Assembly: GCF_022601875.1 (NCBI RefSeq)
Contig: NZ_JAKVIP010000023.1
Span: 1-64,000 of the forward strand
Length of the DNA: 64,000 nucleotides
Direction of reading: 5' to 3'
Origin: Chryseobacterium sp. SSA4.19
GTDB lineage: Bacteria; Bacteroidota; Bacteroidia; Flavobacteriales; Weeksellaceae
The notes under the pieces: generated by a model
Seen by the model: the letters and a program-made list of their open reading frames with translations, nothing else
The model's database searches: none
What the model was told of the DNA's origin: nothing
Shown: positions 43,579 through 54,100 of the stretch, in pieces
Position numbering within the stretch: position 1 is the stretch's first letter
Layout of the letters: each line of letters begins with the position of its first letter
Program-made: the position numbers and the translations under genes

Positions 43579-44967
43579 ATGAAAAGGATAATACTATCAA
43601 TAACAACAATATCATTACTCACAGTTTCCTGCAAAAATTCCCAGGTGGTTAAATCAGATGCTTCCAAAATATCATCTATACAAAACAACCTCACGGACAA
43701 TCAGCTTATGGATAAAGTCCAGAAAGAAGCGTTGAAATATTTTTGGGATTATGCAGAACCTCATTCCATGTTGGGAAGGGAGCGCTACCATGAAGACAAT
43801 ATCTATCCGGATAATGATAAACATGTAGTCACTACAGGAGGATCAGGATTTGGATTGGCAACAATTCTTGTGGGCGTTGAAAGAGGATTTGTTCCACGGA
43901 AAGAAGCGGTGAAACGATTGACCACGATGATGGATTTCCTGGCAAAGGCTGACCGCCACAAAGGAGCCTGGTCACACTGGATTAATGGAGAAACCGGGAA
44001 AACGGTGCCTTTCGGAAAAAAAGACAATGGTGGTGATCTTGTGGAAACGGCATTCCTGACCTCAGGAATCTTAATGGTCCGTGAATATTTCAAAAACGGA
44101 AATACCGAAGAAAAAGCGCTGGCAAAAAAATGCGATGCGCTCTGGAAAGGGATTCAGTGGAACTGGTACACCAAAGGCGGAGAAAAAGTCCTGTATTGGC
44201 ACTGGTCACCGGATTATCAGTGGGACATGAATTTTCCTTTACAGGGATATAATGAATGTCTGATTACCTATATTTTAGCGGCTTCATCACCTACTTATTC
44301 AATTGATGCCGAAACCTATTATAAAGGCTGGACCAGAAATGGAACCTATCTTTCTGATAAAGAAAAATATGGGCTTCCGATGTACGTAAAACATAATGGT
44401 GCAGAAGAATATGGCGGCCCTTTATTCTGGGCGCATTATTCATATATTGGTCTAGATCCTACTAATTTATCAGATAAATTGATCAAAAATTATTTTGATT
44501 TAAATAAAAATCAGGTGTTGATCGATTATAGGTATTGCGTTGAAAATCCAAAACAATGGAAAGGTTATGGACCTGATTATTGGGGGTTAACTGCAGGGTA
44601 CTCAAGAAATGAAGATGGAAGTGTAGGGTACGACGCTCATTTTCCACAGAATGATCATGGGGTAATTACTCCTACGGCCGCACTGAGCAGCTTTCCCTAC
44701 ACACCAAAAGAATCCATGGATTTTTTAAGGTTCATCTATACTCAGAAACCTGAATTTATCGGTTCTGCTGGCCCATATGATGCAACATCCATCCATTATA
44801 ATAATTGGACCACGCCAAGGTATCTGGCAATTGACCAGGGAACCATCGCTCCGATGATTGAAAATTACCGCACCGGATTCTTATGGAAACTGTTTATGAA
44901 TGCCCCGGAAATTCAGAATGGATTGAAAAAATTAAGCTTTACATCTCCGAAATATAATATTAAATAA
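43579..44967 (+). CDS. GH144-type endo-beta-1,2-glucanase (glucoamylase-like) lipoprotein
   Basis: A 462-residue lipoprotein (lipobox LTVSC, C18). From about 45 the protein shows the (alpha/alpha)6 pattern of the PF10091 'glycoamylase' family, which includes GH144: YFWDYAEPHSMLGRERYHED, GGSGFGLATILVGVERGFV, HWSPDYQWDMNFPLQGYNECLITYILAASSP and DYWGLTAGYS. Characterised GH144 enzymes (for example from Chitinophaga pinensis) cleave beta-1,2-glucan to sophorose-size oligosaccharides. Position beside SusCD and upstream of a GH3 beta-glucosidase fits that substrate. The lipid anchor suggests surface or periplasmic action. GH family limits within PF10091 are not fully settled, so beta-1,2 specificity remains a prediction. 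Confidence 0.85.
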   Translation: MKRIILSITTISLLTVSCKNSQVVKSDASKISSIQNNLTDNQLMDKVQKEALKYFWDYAEPHSMLGRERYHEDNIYPDNDKHVVTTGGSGFGLATILVGVERGFVPRKEAVKRLTTMMDFLAKADRHKGAWSHWINGETGKTVPFGKKDNGGDLVETAFLTSGILMVREYFKNGNTEEKALAKKCDALWKGIQWNWYTKGGEKVLYWHWSPDYQWDMNFPLQGYNECLITYILAASSPTYSIDAETYYKGWTRNGTYLSDKEKYGLPMYVKHNGAEEYGGPLFWAHYSYIGLDPTNLSDKLIKNYFDLNKNQVLIDYRYCVENPKQWKGYGPDYWGLTAGYSRNEDGSVGYDAHFPQNDHGVITPTAALSSFPYTPKESMDFLRFIYTQKPEFIGSAGPYDATSIHYNNWTTPRYLAIDQGTIAPMIENYRTGFLWKLFMNAPEIQNGLKKLSFTSPKYNIK

Positions 44968-44974
44968 TATTTTT

Positions 44975-45062
44975 AGGAGCTGTTTCCCGCTTTCCGCACT
45001 CGCTATTTATCTTTTTTAAAAAAGAAAAATGAGCTCAGACAGATGCTGCAATCGGGGCTAAT
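44975..45062. repeat. REP-like intergenic element
   Basis: An 88-bp stretch after the GH144 stop begins AGGAGCTGTTTCCCGCT, continues through a T-run/A-run centre (TTTTTTAAAAAAG) and ends CAATCGGGGCTAA. GGAGC/GGGGCT-type ends flanking a self-complementary centre are, from memory, a recurring intergenic element of Chryseobacterium genomes. It could also serve as a transcription terminator. Copy number was not checked. Confidence 0.5.
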
Positions 45063-45139
45063 TATAGAAAAACAGACAGTTGAATAAAATCTTATATTCT
45101 GTATAAAATTGAAAAGTACTCAAACTTAAAAAGTCTCCT

Positions 45140-45847
45140 ATGAAATTTAATCTAAAATTGATTCCTTTTTTACTTTTGCCGTTTTCTCTGGCTCTTAATG
45201 CTCAGGAAATAAAAGCAGAACTCAATAAAGAAGTCAAAAGACAGGAAAAAATTTCCTATATCCTCGATTATCCTCAAAAAGCAAAAGGAAATGTCCCTTT
45301 GATCGTATTTCTTCACGGATCCGGGGAAAGAGGAAATAATCTGGAAATGGTAAAGGCGCACAGTCCATTCACCTATAAAAATTTAATAAAAGAACCGGTA
45401 GCAATTTTAGCACCTCAATGTCCTGAAAATATGTGGTGGGATACGGTGACGATTTATAATTTAATCAAGGAAATTCAGTCAAAATATAAAATTGATCCTT
45501 CCAGGATTTACCTTACCGGACTTTCCATGGGAGGCTGGGGAACTTTGAAACTGGTCATGGAGCATCCTGAAATGTTTGCAGCCGTTGTTTCGGTTTGTGC
45601 ACCAACAGACCGTGTGATGTATGCCAATATCAATCAGTACAAAAATTTGCCGATGAAAATCTTCCACGGAGGAATGGATGACGTGGTGCTTCCGGAAAAT
45701 GCATTTAATTTTTACCAGAAGCTGCATCCGGTAAATCCATCTGCAGAATTAACCATTTTTCCAAATGATAATCATAACTCTTGGGACTCAACGTATTCTA
45801 ATCCTGCGTTGTATGAATGGATGCTGAGTAAAAGGAAAGAAAAGTAA
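45140..45847 (+). CDS. Secreted alpha/beta-hydrolase (esterase, COG4099-like)
   Basis: A 235-residue exported serine hydrolase with a signal peptide (about 1-22, ending NAQ). The oxyanion loop is LIVFLHGSGERGNN. The catalytic triad reads S129 in GLSMGG, D180 in HGGMDDVV and H212 in PNDNHNSWD. It resembles predicted peptidases and feruloyl- or acetyl-esterase-like proteins that accompany polysaccharide loci. Set between GH144 and GH3, it may remove acyl groups from the glucan: bacterial cyclic beta-1,2-glucans are known to carry succinyl esters. That specific job is inference. Confidence 0.83.
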   Translation: MKFNLKLIPFLLLPFSLALNAQEIKAELNKEVKRQEKISYILDYPQKAKGNVPLIVFLHGSGERGNNLEMVKAHSPFTYKNLIKEPVAILAPQCPENMWWDTVTIYNLIKEIQSKYKIDPSRIYLTGLSMGGWGTLKLVMEHPEMFAAVVSVCAPTDRVMYANINQYKNLPMKIFHGGMDDVVLPENAFNFYQKLHPVNPSAELTIFPNDNHNSWDSTYSNPALYEWMLSKRKEK

Positions 45848-46118
45848 TCAATAACAATCACAAGCAAAAAAGTAAGTGAAAGCTCTGTGTCTTAAAAAAG
45901 TAAGTTTGATCAGAAAAACTTGCTGTTTTACGTTAAGAATTAAAACAAAGCTCTTATGCAGGTTCAATACAAACACAAAATCTGCGAGAATAACTTAAAT
46001 AGGCTTTAAGAAATTTAAGTGGAAATACATAAAGCACTTAAATCAATAGAGTAAAAATTAATTGAAGATGATAGATTAATACAATCTAAATTCACAAATA
46101 CCTAAAAATGAAGAAGTA
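45848..46118. repeat. Intergenic region with three copies of ACTTAAAT
   Basis: ACTTAAAT at 45993-46000, its reverse complement ATTTAAGT at 46013-46020 and a third copy ACTTAAAT at 46036-46043. The first two can form a stem with a 12-base loop. They lie 76-126 bp upstream of the GH3 start and could be a regulator site or a degenerate intergenic repeat. No gene is seen. Confidence 0.35.
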
Positions 46119-48446
46119 ATGAAAAAGTTAATTGTAATCGCCACTTTAGCACTGGCTCCGATGTTTTCCGCACAGGAAATGATAACAAAGCCTGTCCAGT
46201 CTTACCAGACGGCTCAATATCATGATAAGAAGAAAGCCTTTATTGATAATCTTTTGGCTAAAATGACCCTGGATGAGAAAATCGGTCAGCTGAATTTACC
46301 AAGTTCAGGTGATTTCACCACAGGTTTAGCTAAAAGTTCAGACATTGGAAAGAAAGTAGAGCAGGGATTAGTCGGAGGATTGTTCAATATAAAAGGAGCA
46401 GAAAAGATCAAAGCTGTTCAGAAAGTGGCTGTAGAAAACAGCCGTCTGAAAATTCCTTTGATTTTTGGAATGGATGTCATCCATGGGTATGAAACTACTT
46501 TTCCGATCCCGTTAGGATTAGCAGCTTCATGGGATATGAATTTAGTGCAGCAGTCTGCAAGAGTTGCTGCAAGGGAAGCTGCTGCAGACGGAATCAACTG
46601 GACGTTCTCGCCAATGGTGGATATTTCCCGTGAACCGAGATGGGGAAGAGTTTCCGAAGGTTCCGGTGAAGACCCGTATTTAGGAAGTGAAATTGCTAAA
46701 AATATGGTGTATGGTTACCAGGGGAAAGACCTGGCAAACGGAACCAATATTTTGGCTTGTGTAAAGCACTTTGCTTTATACGGAGCCGGTGAAGCAGGAA
46801 GAGATTACAATACAGTGGATATGAGCCACGTAAGAATGTTCAATGAATATTTCCCTCCTTACAAAGCGGCTGTTGATGCAGGTGTAGCTTCTGTGATGGC
46901 TTCTTTTAATGAAGTGGACGGTGTTCCGGCAACAGGAAACAGATGGCTGCAGACGGAAGTACTGAGAAATCAGTGGAAATTCAAAGGATTTGTGGTAACC
47001 GATTATACAGGAATCAACGAAATGGTGGACCACGGAATGGGAGATCTCCAGCAGGTTTCTGCCTTGGCTCTGAAAGCCGGAGTAGATATGGATATGGTAG
47101 GAGAAGGTTTTTTAACAACCTTAAAAAAATCTCTATCCGAAGGAAAAGTGACCCAGGCGGAAATTGATATGGCAGCAAGAAGAGTTCTGGAATCAAAATA
47201 TGATTTAGGTTTATTTGATAATCCATATAAACATGGAGATGTTAAATTGGCAGCGAAAGAAGTATACAGCATGGAAAACCGTAACATTGCGAGAAGTGCT
47301 GCTGCTCAGTCCATGGTCCTGATGAAAAATGAAAATCAGGTGCTGCCATTGAAAAAATCAGGAACGGTAGCAGTAATCGGTCCGTTGGTCAACAATTCAA
47401 TGAACATGGCCGGAACATGGAGTGTTGCGACAAAACATGCCATTTCTGTAAATCTGATGCAGGGCCTGCAGGCGAACTACGGAAAAGACGTTAAATTCCT
47501 TTCTGCAAAAGGAGCTAACATCGATTACGATGCTAAACTGGAAGATATTTATGCAGCACACGGTAAAAAAACAGACCGTGATAACCGTTCCAAAGAAGTG
47601 CTGTTAAAAGAAGCTGTGGACATCGCCAATAAATCAGATGTTATTGTTTTGGCTATCGGGGAATCAGCAGAAATGAGCGGAGAATCTTCATCAAGAACTG
47701 AAATCACCATTCCTCAGTCTCAGGTAGACTTGTTAAACGAGCTGAAAAAGACAGGAAAACCGATTGCTATTGTATTGTTCACTGGCCGTCCTTTGGCATT
47801 AACCAATGTAAAAGACACGCCGGATGCTATTCTGAATGCGTGGTTCCCGGGTTCAGAAGCAGGAAGCGCGATTGCAGATGTTCTCTTTGGAAAAGTAAAT
47901 CCTTCCGGAAAATTGCCGATGACGTTCCCGAGAAGCTTAGGACAGGTCCCGATTTATTACAATGCTAAAAATACAGGCCGCCCGCTTGATCAGAAACTGG
48001 TGGATAAATGTGAATACCAGAGATTCCGTTCCAATTACATGGATGAATGCAATACGCCGCTGTACCCGTTTGGATATGGTTTAAGCTACTCTTCATTCAG
48101 CTATTCTGACATTGCGGTTTCCAATGCCAATCCTAAAGGAAACCAGACTGTTCAGGCATCTGTTACCGTTAAAAATACAGGAAATTATGATGGCGCTGAA
48201 GTAGTGCAGTTATATATCAGGGATATGGTAGGAAGTATTACAAGGCCGGTAAAAGAGCTTAAAGGATTCCAGAAGGTAATGCTGAAAAAAGGAGAATCTA
48301 AAAAAATAACCTTTGACATTACTCCGGAACAATTGAAATTCTATAACGGGGATTTGAAATATGATTGGGAAGCCGGAGAATTTGATATCATGATCGGAAC
48401 CAATTCCGAAGACGTGAAGCATTCAAAAATAAACTGGACAAAATAA
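46119..48446 (+). CDS. bglX: GH3 beta-glucosidase (BglX-like)
   Basis: A 775-residue exported enzyme with a signal peptide (about 1-18, ending FSAQ). The (beta/alpha)8 domain includes PLIFGMDVIHGYETTFPIPLGLAASWD and DGINWTFSPMVDISREPRWGR; the expected nucleophile is D295 (FVVTDYTGI). The second domain has IGESAEMSGESSSRTEITIP, with an acid/base candidate in the ESA-E-SGE region. A fibronectin-III-like domain closes the protein (PVKELKGFQKVMLKKGESKKITF). It should release glucose from the non-reducing end of beta-glucosides. A homologous GH3 from a B. thetaiotaomicron locus (BT_3567) acts on beta-1,2-glucooligosaccharides, matching the GH144 neighbour. Signal peptide and locus suggest the periplasm. 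Confidence 0.93.
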   Translation: MKKLIVIATLALAPMFSAQEMITKPVQSYQTAQYHDKKKAFIDNLLAKMTLDEKIGQLNLPSSGDFTTGLAKSSDIGKKVEQGLVGGLFNIKGAEKIKAVQKVAVENSRLKIPLIFGMDVIHGYETTFPIPLGLAASWDMNLVQQSARVAAREAAADGINWTFSPMVDISREPRWGRVSEGSGEDPYLGSEIAKNMVYGYQGKDLANGTNILACVKHFALYGAGEAGRDYNTVDMSHVRMFNEYFPPYKAAVDAGVASVMASFNEVDGVPATGNRWLQTEVLRNQWKFKGFVVTDYTGINEMVDHGMGDLQQVSALALKAGVDMDMVGEGFLTTLKKSLSEGKVTQAEIDMAARRVLESKYDLGLFDNPYKHGDVKLAAKEVYSMENRNIARSAAAQSMVLMKNENQVLPLKKSGTVAVIGPLVNNSMNMAGTWSVATKHAISVNLMQGLQANYGKDVKFLSAKGANIDYDAKLEDIYAAHGKKTDRDNRSKEVLLKEAVDIANKSDVIVLAIGESAEMSGESSSRTEITIPQSQVDLLNELKKTGKPIAIVLFTGRPLALTNVKDTPDAILNAWFPGSEAGSAIADVLFGKVNPSGKLPMTFPRSLGQVPIYYNAKNTGRPLDQKLVDKCEYQRFRSNYMDECNTPLYPFGYGLSYSSFSYSDIAVSNANPKGNQTVQASVTVKNTGNYDGAEVVQLYIRDMVGSITRPVKELKGFQKVMLKKGESKKITFDITPEQLKFYNGDLKYDWEAGEFDIMIGTNSEDVKHSKINWTK

Positions 48447-48452
48447 ATTCAG

Positions 48453-48478
48453 AAGCCATTCGAAAGAGTGGCTTTTTT
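48453..48478 (+). terminator. Terminator after the GH3 gene
   Basis: AAGCCATTC and GAGTGGCTT form a stem around GAAA with one mismatched position, followed by six T residues. It marks the end of the polysaccharide locus. Confidence 0.8.
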
Positions 48479-48595
48479 GATCTCTAAAATGTGCAGAATT
48501 CTGGTCGGATGGCGTTAACAGGAAGAAAATTTATCAGATAATCTGCCTGAAAGTATTTCTAACAATAACAGAATATCTCCGGGATAAAAAAGCAC

Positions 48596-48626
48596 TTTCA
48601 TCTCTCAACCAAAAACCGTATTTTTG
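48596..48626 (+). promoter_or_regulatory. Candidate purB promoter
   Basis: TTTC at 48596-48599, 19 bp, TATTTTTG at 48619-48626, 29 bp before the ATG. Box sequences and spacing match those seen upstream of the tRNA-Arg gene. Confidence 0.5.
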
Positions 48627-48654
48627 CATATCTATAAAAAAGTAAAAGAAAAGA

Positions 48655-50082
48655 ATGAATTCCTACAAAAATCCTTTGGAAGAACGCTATTCAAGCGAAG
48701 AAATGTTGTTTAACTTTTCTCATAACAATAAATTCCAAAACTGGAGAAAGCTTTGGATTGCTCTTGCTGAAATTGAAAAAGATCTTGGTCTTGAAATTAC
48801 AGACGAGCAAATTGCTGAGTTAAAAGCCAATGCTGAAAACATTGATTATGATAAAGCTGCGGAATATGAAAAAAAATTCCGTCATGATGTAATGGCTCAT
48901 GTTCACGCGTATGGTGATGTAGCGCCTTCTGCGAAAGGAATTATTCACTTAGGAGCAACTTCAGCATTTGTAGGAGATAATACCGATTTGATTCAAATCC
49001 GTGACGGGCTTTTAATTTTGAAGAAAAAGCTGGTGAACGTAATAAAAAATCTTTCTGACTTTGCGATTCAATACAAAGATTTACCGACGCTTGGATTTAC
49101 CCATTTCCAGCCTGCTCAGCTGACTACAGTTGGAAAAAGAGCCACGCTTTGGCTACAAAGTTTGGTGCTGGATATCGAAGAGCTTGATTTCTTCCTGGAA
49201 ACGTTGAGGTTCAGAGGTGTAAAAGGGACTACAGGAACTGCAGCCAGTTTCCTGGAACTTTTTAACGGAGATTATTCTAAAGTTAAACATCTGGATAAAG
49301 AACTGTCAAAAAGATTCGGTTTTGAGAAGGTTTTCGGTGTTTCCGGACAGACCTATGACAGGAAAATTGATGCTAAAGTGGTTGCTTTATTAGGAAATAT
49401 TGCACAATCTGCCCATAAATTCACGAACGATTTACGTTTGCTGCAAAACCTTAAAGAAATTGAGGAGCCATTTGAAAAAAACCAGATCGGATCTTCGGCT
49501 ATGGCGTACAAACGTAACCCGATGAGAAGTGAAAGAATCGGAGCACTGGCCAAGTATGTGATGTCATTAACGACAAGTTCTGCAATGGTAGCTTCTACAC
49601 AATGGTTTGAAAGAACCCTGGATGATTCTGCAAACAAAAGATTAACCATTCCTCAGGCCTTTTTGGCGGTGGATGCCATTCTGTTGATCTGGAACAATAT
49701 CATGAACGGAATCGTAGTATATCCGAACAGGATCAACAAACATATTATGGAAGAGCTTCCTTTTATGGCGACAGAATATATCATCATGGAAGAAGTGAAA
49801 GCAGGTGGTGACCGTCAGGAAATTCACGAAGTGATCAGGGTTCATTCCATGGAAGCTTCCAAAAAAGTAAAAGAAGAAGGAGAAGAAAACGATCTGATTG
49901 AAAGAATCTTAAATGATAATTCTTTGAAATTGGATAAGTCTAAGTTAAAAGAAGTTTTAGATCCTAAAAACTTTATTGGTTTCGCACCAATCCAGACGGA
50001 GGAATTCATTGCCAATGAAGTTCAGCCGATTCTGGATCTGAATAAAGACCTGATAGGATTAGAGGCTGATCTTAAAGTATAA
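48655..50082 (+). CDS. purB: Adenylosuccinate lyase
   Basis: A 475-residue cytosolic enzyme of the fumarase/aspartase superfamily. It acts twice in purine synthesis, releasing fumarate from SAICAR and from adenylosuccinate. The superfamily signature GSSAMAYKRNPMRSE carries the flexible catalytic serine loop. The HLGATSAFVGDNTDL and LGFTHFQPAQLTTVGKR segments carry the general-acid histidines and substrate contacts. The gene has its own promoter-like site and a terminator. purL lies 1 kb downstream, with a WG-repeat gene between them. Confidence 0.95.
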   Translation: MNSYKNPLEERYSSEEMLFNFSHNNKFQNWRKLWIALAEIEKDLGLEITDEQIAELKANAENIDYDKAAEYEKKFRHDVMAHVHAYGDVAPSAKGIIHLGATSAFVGDNTDLIQIRDGLLILKKKLVNVIKNLSDFAIQYKDLPTLGFTHFQPAQLTTVGKRATLWLQSLVLDIEELDFFLETLRFRGVKGTTGTAASFLELFNGDYSKVKHLDKELSKRFGFEKVFGVSGQTYDRKIDAKVVALLGNIAQSAHKFTNDLRLLQNLKEIEEPFEKNQIGSSAMAYKRNPMRSERIGALAKYVMSLTTSSAMVASTQWFERTLDDSANKRLTIPQAFLAVDAILLIWNNIMNGIVVYPNRINKHIMEELPFMATEYIIMEEVKAGGDRQEIHEVIRVHSMEASKKVKEEGEENDLIERILNDNSLKLDKSKLKEVLDPKNFIGFAPIQTEEFIANEVQPILDLNKDLIGLEADLKV

Positions 50083-50085
50083 ATT

Positions 50086-50117
50086 AATATGCAGTCTTCT
50101 GGGCTGCATATTTTATT
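50086..50117 (+). terminator. Terminator after purB
   Basis: AATATGCAG and CTGCATATT form a 9-bp stem around a 9-base loop and are followed by TTATTT. It begins 4 bp after the stop codon. Confidence 0.78.
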
Positions 50118-50136
50118 TCTCACCAAAAAATAGAAT

Positions 50137-51096
50137 ATGAAAAAAGTGTTTTTAAGTTTAGCATGTATTCCGCTTTTGTGTTTCGCCCAGAAACGGGAAG
50201 TTTTACAATATTTTAAAACAAAAGATTCTTTGGTGGGAGTCAAAAATAAAGAAGGGAAAATCATTGTTCCTGCCCAGTTCAATATTTTTTCGTATTTGAA
50301 GGATGGAGAGTTGGTGAAAGGGGAAACGATCTATTTCGACGGTCCTAAAAAGAACGAAGTTAAAGAAAAAAATACCTGGGGATATGTGTATGATAAAAAA
50401 GGTAATTTTCTGTACCGGCCATTCTTTTTTGATAATGGAGCCGATTACTTTTCAGAAGGTGTCAGAAGATTCGTTAAGAATGGGAAAGTAGGTTTTGTAG
50501 ATAGAAACGGGAGAGTTGCTATTGAAGCAAAACATGATTTTGCGGCGCCTTTTAATTACGGGTACGCTGCATTCTGTAACAGCTGCGACTGGGAGAAAAC
50601 TGAAGATGAGCATAAAGCCATTGTAGGTGGAACCTGGGGCGTTATGAATTTTAAAGGAGAAGAGGTGCAGCCTGTGGCTCAGTCTGAAAACGCTGTGGAA
50701 GTAGAAGGGAAATATTTTCCTGATCCGTTTGAATACAATGAAAAAGAAAAAGATATTCTTCTTTTTTTCGAAAGACAAAATAAAAAACTCTCAGATATTT
50801 ATTATGTAAATGTTTACAACAAATTATCTGAAAATGAAAAGAAATTATATTTTGAAATTGTGGAAAGACCAAAAGAAAATTTCCCTTTTTATCAGGTCAA
50901 CACTTATGATTACAGAAAATATGATCTGGGATCAATGTATGATTTCAAATTTTTAATCTCGGAAGACCGCAAAAATATTTTCGCACTGGATTACGATGAT
51001 GAAAAAATTCCTTTTGAAAAATGGCTGAAACGGAAAACGAAAGAGGCGGTTAGGTATCAGAAAGAACATCCCGATAATCCGAATAAAATTAAGTAA
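50137..51096 (+). CDS. Secreted WG-repeat protein
   Basis: A 319-residue exported protein with a signal peptide (about 1-16, ending CFAQ). It shows repeats of the WG type: LVGVKNKEGKIIVPAQFN, WGYVYDKKGNFLYRPFF, VGFVDRNGRVAIEAKHDFAAPFNYGYAAF and TWGVMNFKGEEV. These are beta-rich repeats of unknown binding role common in Bacteroidota. The last 120 residues are non-repetitive and charged. It lies between purB and purL but is not obviously connected to purine synthesis. Confidence 0.83.
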   Translation: MKKVFLSLACIPLLCFAQKREVLQYFKTKDSLVGVKNKEGKIIVPAQFNIFSYLKDGELVKGETIYFDGPKKNEVKEKNTWGYVYDKKGNFLYRPFFFDNGADYFSEGVRRFVKNGKVGFVDRNGRVAIEAKHDFAAPFNYGYAAFCNSCDWEKTEDEHKAIVGGTWGVMNFKGEEVQPVAQSENAVEVEGKYFPDPFEYNEKEKDILLFFERQNKKLSDIYYVNVYNKLSENEKKLYFEIVERPKENFPFYQVNTYDYRKYDLGSMYDFKFLISEDRKNIFALDYDDEKIPFEKWLKRKTKEAVRYQKEHPDNPNKIK

Positions 51097-51130
51097 ATAA
51101 AGTCTAATAATATTTAATATCTGACATCTA

Positions 51131-54100
51131 ATGTCTCAAAACAAAAGAATTTTCGTAGAAAAAAGAGGAGTTTTCGATGTGGAAAGTCCAAAAATTTTTG
51201 ATGAAGTAAAAGCGGTGGTTCCGTTGATCCAAAGTGTAAAGGTGTATAACGTTTACGATATTTTCGGGTTACATGACGGAGAGTTTGATAAAGTAGTCAA
51301 CAGTACTTTCGTAGATCCTGTTACAGATCTTTTAATCGAAGAAAACCCTGCACAGGGAATTCATTTCGCATTAGAATTTTTGCCCGGACAATATGACCAG
51401 CGTGCAGATTCTGCCCAACAATGTATTGCTTTACTTACTGGAAATGAAAAGTCTAAAGTAAGAAGTGGAAAATTAATCGAGTTTGAAGGAATTTCCGAAT
51501 CTGATTTGGCAAAAATCAAAGATCTTTTAATTAATAAAGTTGAATCTCAGGAAAAAGATTTATCGGTTCTCAATATTCCTGCGGAAGAAACACCGTCAGA
51601 AGTTCCGGTACATGAAGGATTCATCAATTTTGATGATGCTCAGCTTGAAGAATTCTTTAACAATCACGGTTTTGCATTAGGTTTGGATGATTTGAAATTC
51701 ATTCAGGAATATTTTAAGACTGAACGAAGAAATCCTACAGAAACTGAACTTAAGGTTTTAGATACCTATTGGAGTGATCACTGCCGACATACTACTTTTG
51801 AGACAGAATTGTCTGATATTGAGTTTGAAGGACAGTTTAAACATACCCTGGAAACCATTTTCAATGATTATATTGAAAAAAGAAAATTTTTAGGCCGCGA
51901 ATTAAAGCCGATTTCTTTAATGGATCTTGCCACGGTTTGCGCCCGGTATTTCCATAAGACAGGGAATCTTGAAAACCTGGTGGTTTCAGATGAAATCAAT
52001 GCGTGCACAATTCAAATTGAAGCAGAATACGATGGCAAAAAAGAACCATGGTATTTGTTATTCAAAAACGAAACGCACAATCACCCGACAGAAATTGAAC
52101 CTTTCGGCGGCGCTTCCACATGCTTGGGCGGTGCGATCAGGGATCCTTTATCAGGAAGATCGTATGTGTTCCAGGCGATGAGATTAACGGGTGCGGCTGA
52201 TGTACTAGAACCCGTTGATAAAACATTACCGGGAAAATTACCTCAGAAAACAATCACTAAACAGGCGGCGAACGGATATTCTTCTTACGGTAACCAAATC
52301 GGTTTGGCGACTACCATGGTTTCTGAAATCTATGATGAAGGATACAAAGCAAAAAGAATGGAAGTCGGTTTCGTTACCGGAGCGGTTCCTGTAGATTGGG
52401 TAAGACGTGAAAAGCCAGAGGCCGGAGACTCTATCATTATTTTAGGAGGAGCTACGGGACGCGATGGTGTAGGCGGGGCAAGCGGAAGCTCAAAAGAACA
52501 GGACGAAACCTCTATCCATACCATGAGTTCGGAAGTTCAAAAAGGAAATGCCGTTGAAGAACGTAAAATCCAAAGGTTATTCAGAAATCCGGAAGTGACG
52601 AAACTGATTAAAAAATCAAATGATTTCGGAGCCGGCGGAGTTTCCGTTGCCATTGGTGAAATTGCTGACTCACTGGAGGTGAATCTGGATGTACTGCCTT
52701 TAAAATATGAAGGACTGAACGGTACTGAACTCGCTATTTCCGAATCTCAGGAAAGAATGGCGGTCGTTGTAGAGCCGAAAGATAAAGAACCGTTCATCAA
52801 ATTCTGTGAAGCTGAGAATATTGTGGCTGTTGAAGTGGCAAAAGTAACGGATTCCGGAAGAATGCAGATGTTCTGGAAAGGGAATAAAATTGTGGACCTG
52901 TCAAGGGAGTTTTTGGATACCAACGGATGTTCAAAAAGCCAGGAAGTTAAAATTACCCACCTTAATGAAATCAAAGAAGAAACTCCTGCATTTAATGAAG
53001 AGAATTTCCTTAAAATATTGAGCGATAAAAATGTAGCTTCTCAAAAAGGTCTGCTTGAAATGTTCGATTCATCGATTGGTGCGACTACGGTTGCGATGCC
53101 TTTAGGCGGGAAATACCAGCAGACTTTGATGGAAGGAAGTGTTCAGACATTGCCAATCATCGGTGCTAAAGATATCGAAACGGTTTCTTTGGCGAGTTGG
53201 GGATTTGATGCCGGAATTTCTAAGCAGAATTCATTGCTGGGTGCTTCCTATGCAGTCGTTGAAAGTGTAGCGAAAATCGTTGCGATGGGCGGCAATTATA
53301 AAAATATCAGATTAAGCTTCCAGGAATATTTTGAAAAATTAGGACACAACCCTGAAAAATGGGGCAAACCTCTGGCTTCTCTTTTAGGAGCTTATGATGC
53401 ACAGATCAATCTTGGCCTGGCGGCCATCGGAGGGAAAGATTCGATGAGTGGAACGTATCAGGATCTGAATGTTCCGCCAACGTTGATTTCTTTCGCCTGT
53501 GCAAACGGAGAAAAGAAAAATATTATCTCTCCTGAATTTAAGAATGAAGGAAACAAAGTCTATTTCTTCAATCATATCGCTCAGGAAAATGGACTTCCGG
53601 CTTATAACACTTTAAAAGAAATTTTTGAACTGATTTTTGAAAATATCAAAGCGGGAAAAATTGTTTCGGTAAAAACGGTTAAAGAAGGCGGAGTAGCGGT
53701 TGCTTTAGCAAAAATGAGCTTTGGAAATAAGCTGGGTGCTGAAGTTAACGTCGACGAAAGCATCTTACTGGCTAAAAATATCGGTAGCTTAATTATTGAA
53801 TCTAAAGAAGAATTAAGTTCTGTAAACCTTCAGTTAATTGGAGAAGTTAAAAATTCTGACAATATCAAAATAAATGATGCTGAATTTGCCATTGAGGATT
53901 TATTAGCTGCAAATACAAATACATTTGAAAACCTTTTTCCAACGGTTGAAAAAGAAAAACTGACGGTTGAAATTGATGAGAAATTAAACTCGATCAACCC
54001 AAGAAATATCATCATTAAAAAACACGGGATTGCCCAGCCGAAAGTATTTGCTCCGGTGTTCCCGGGAACGAACTGTGAGTATGATACCCTAAATGCTTTT

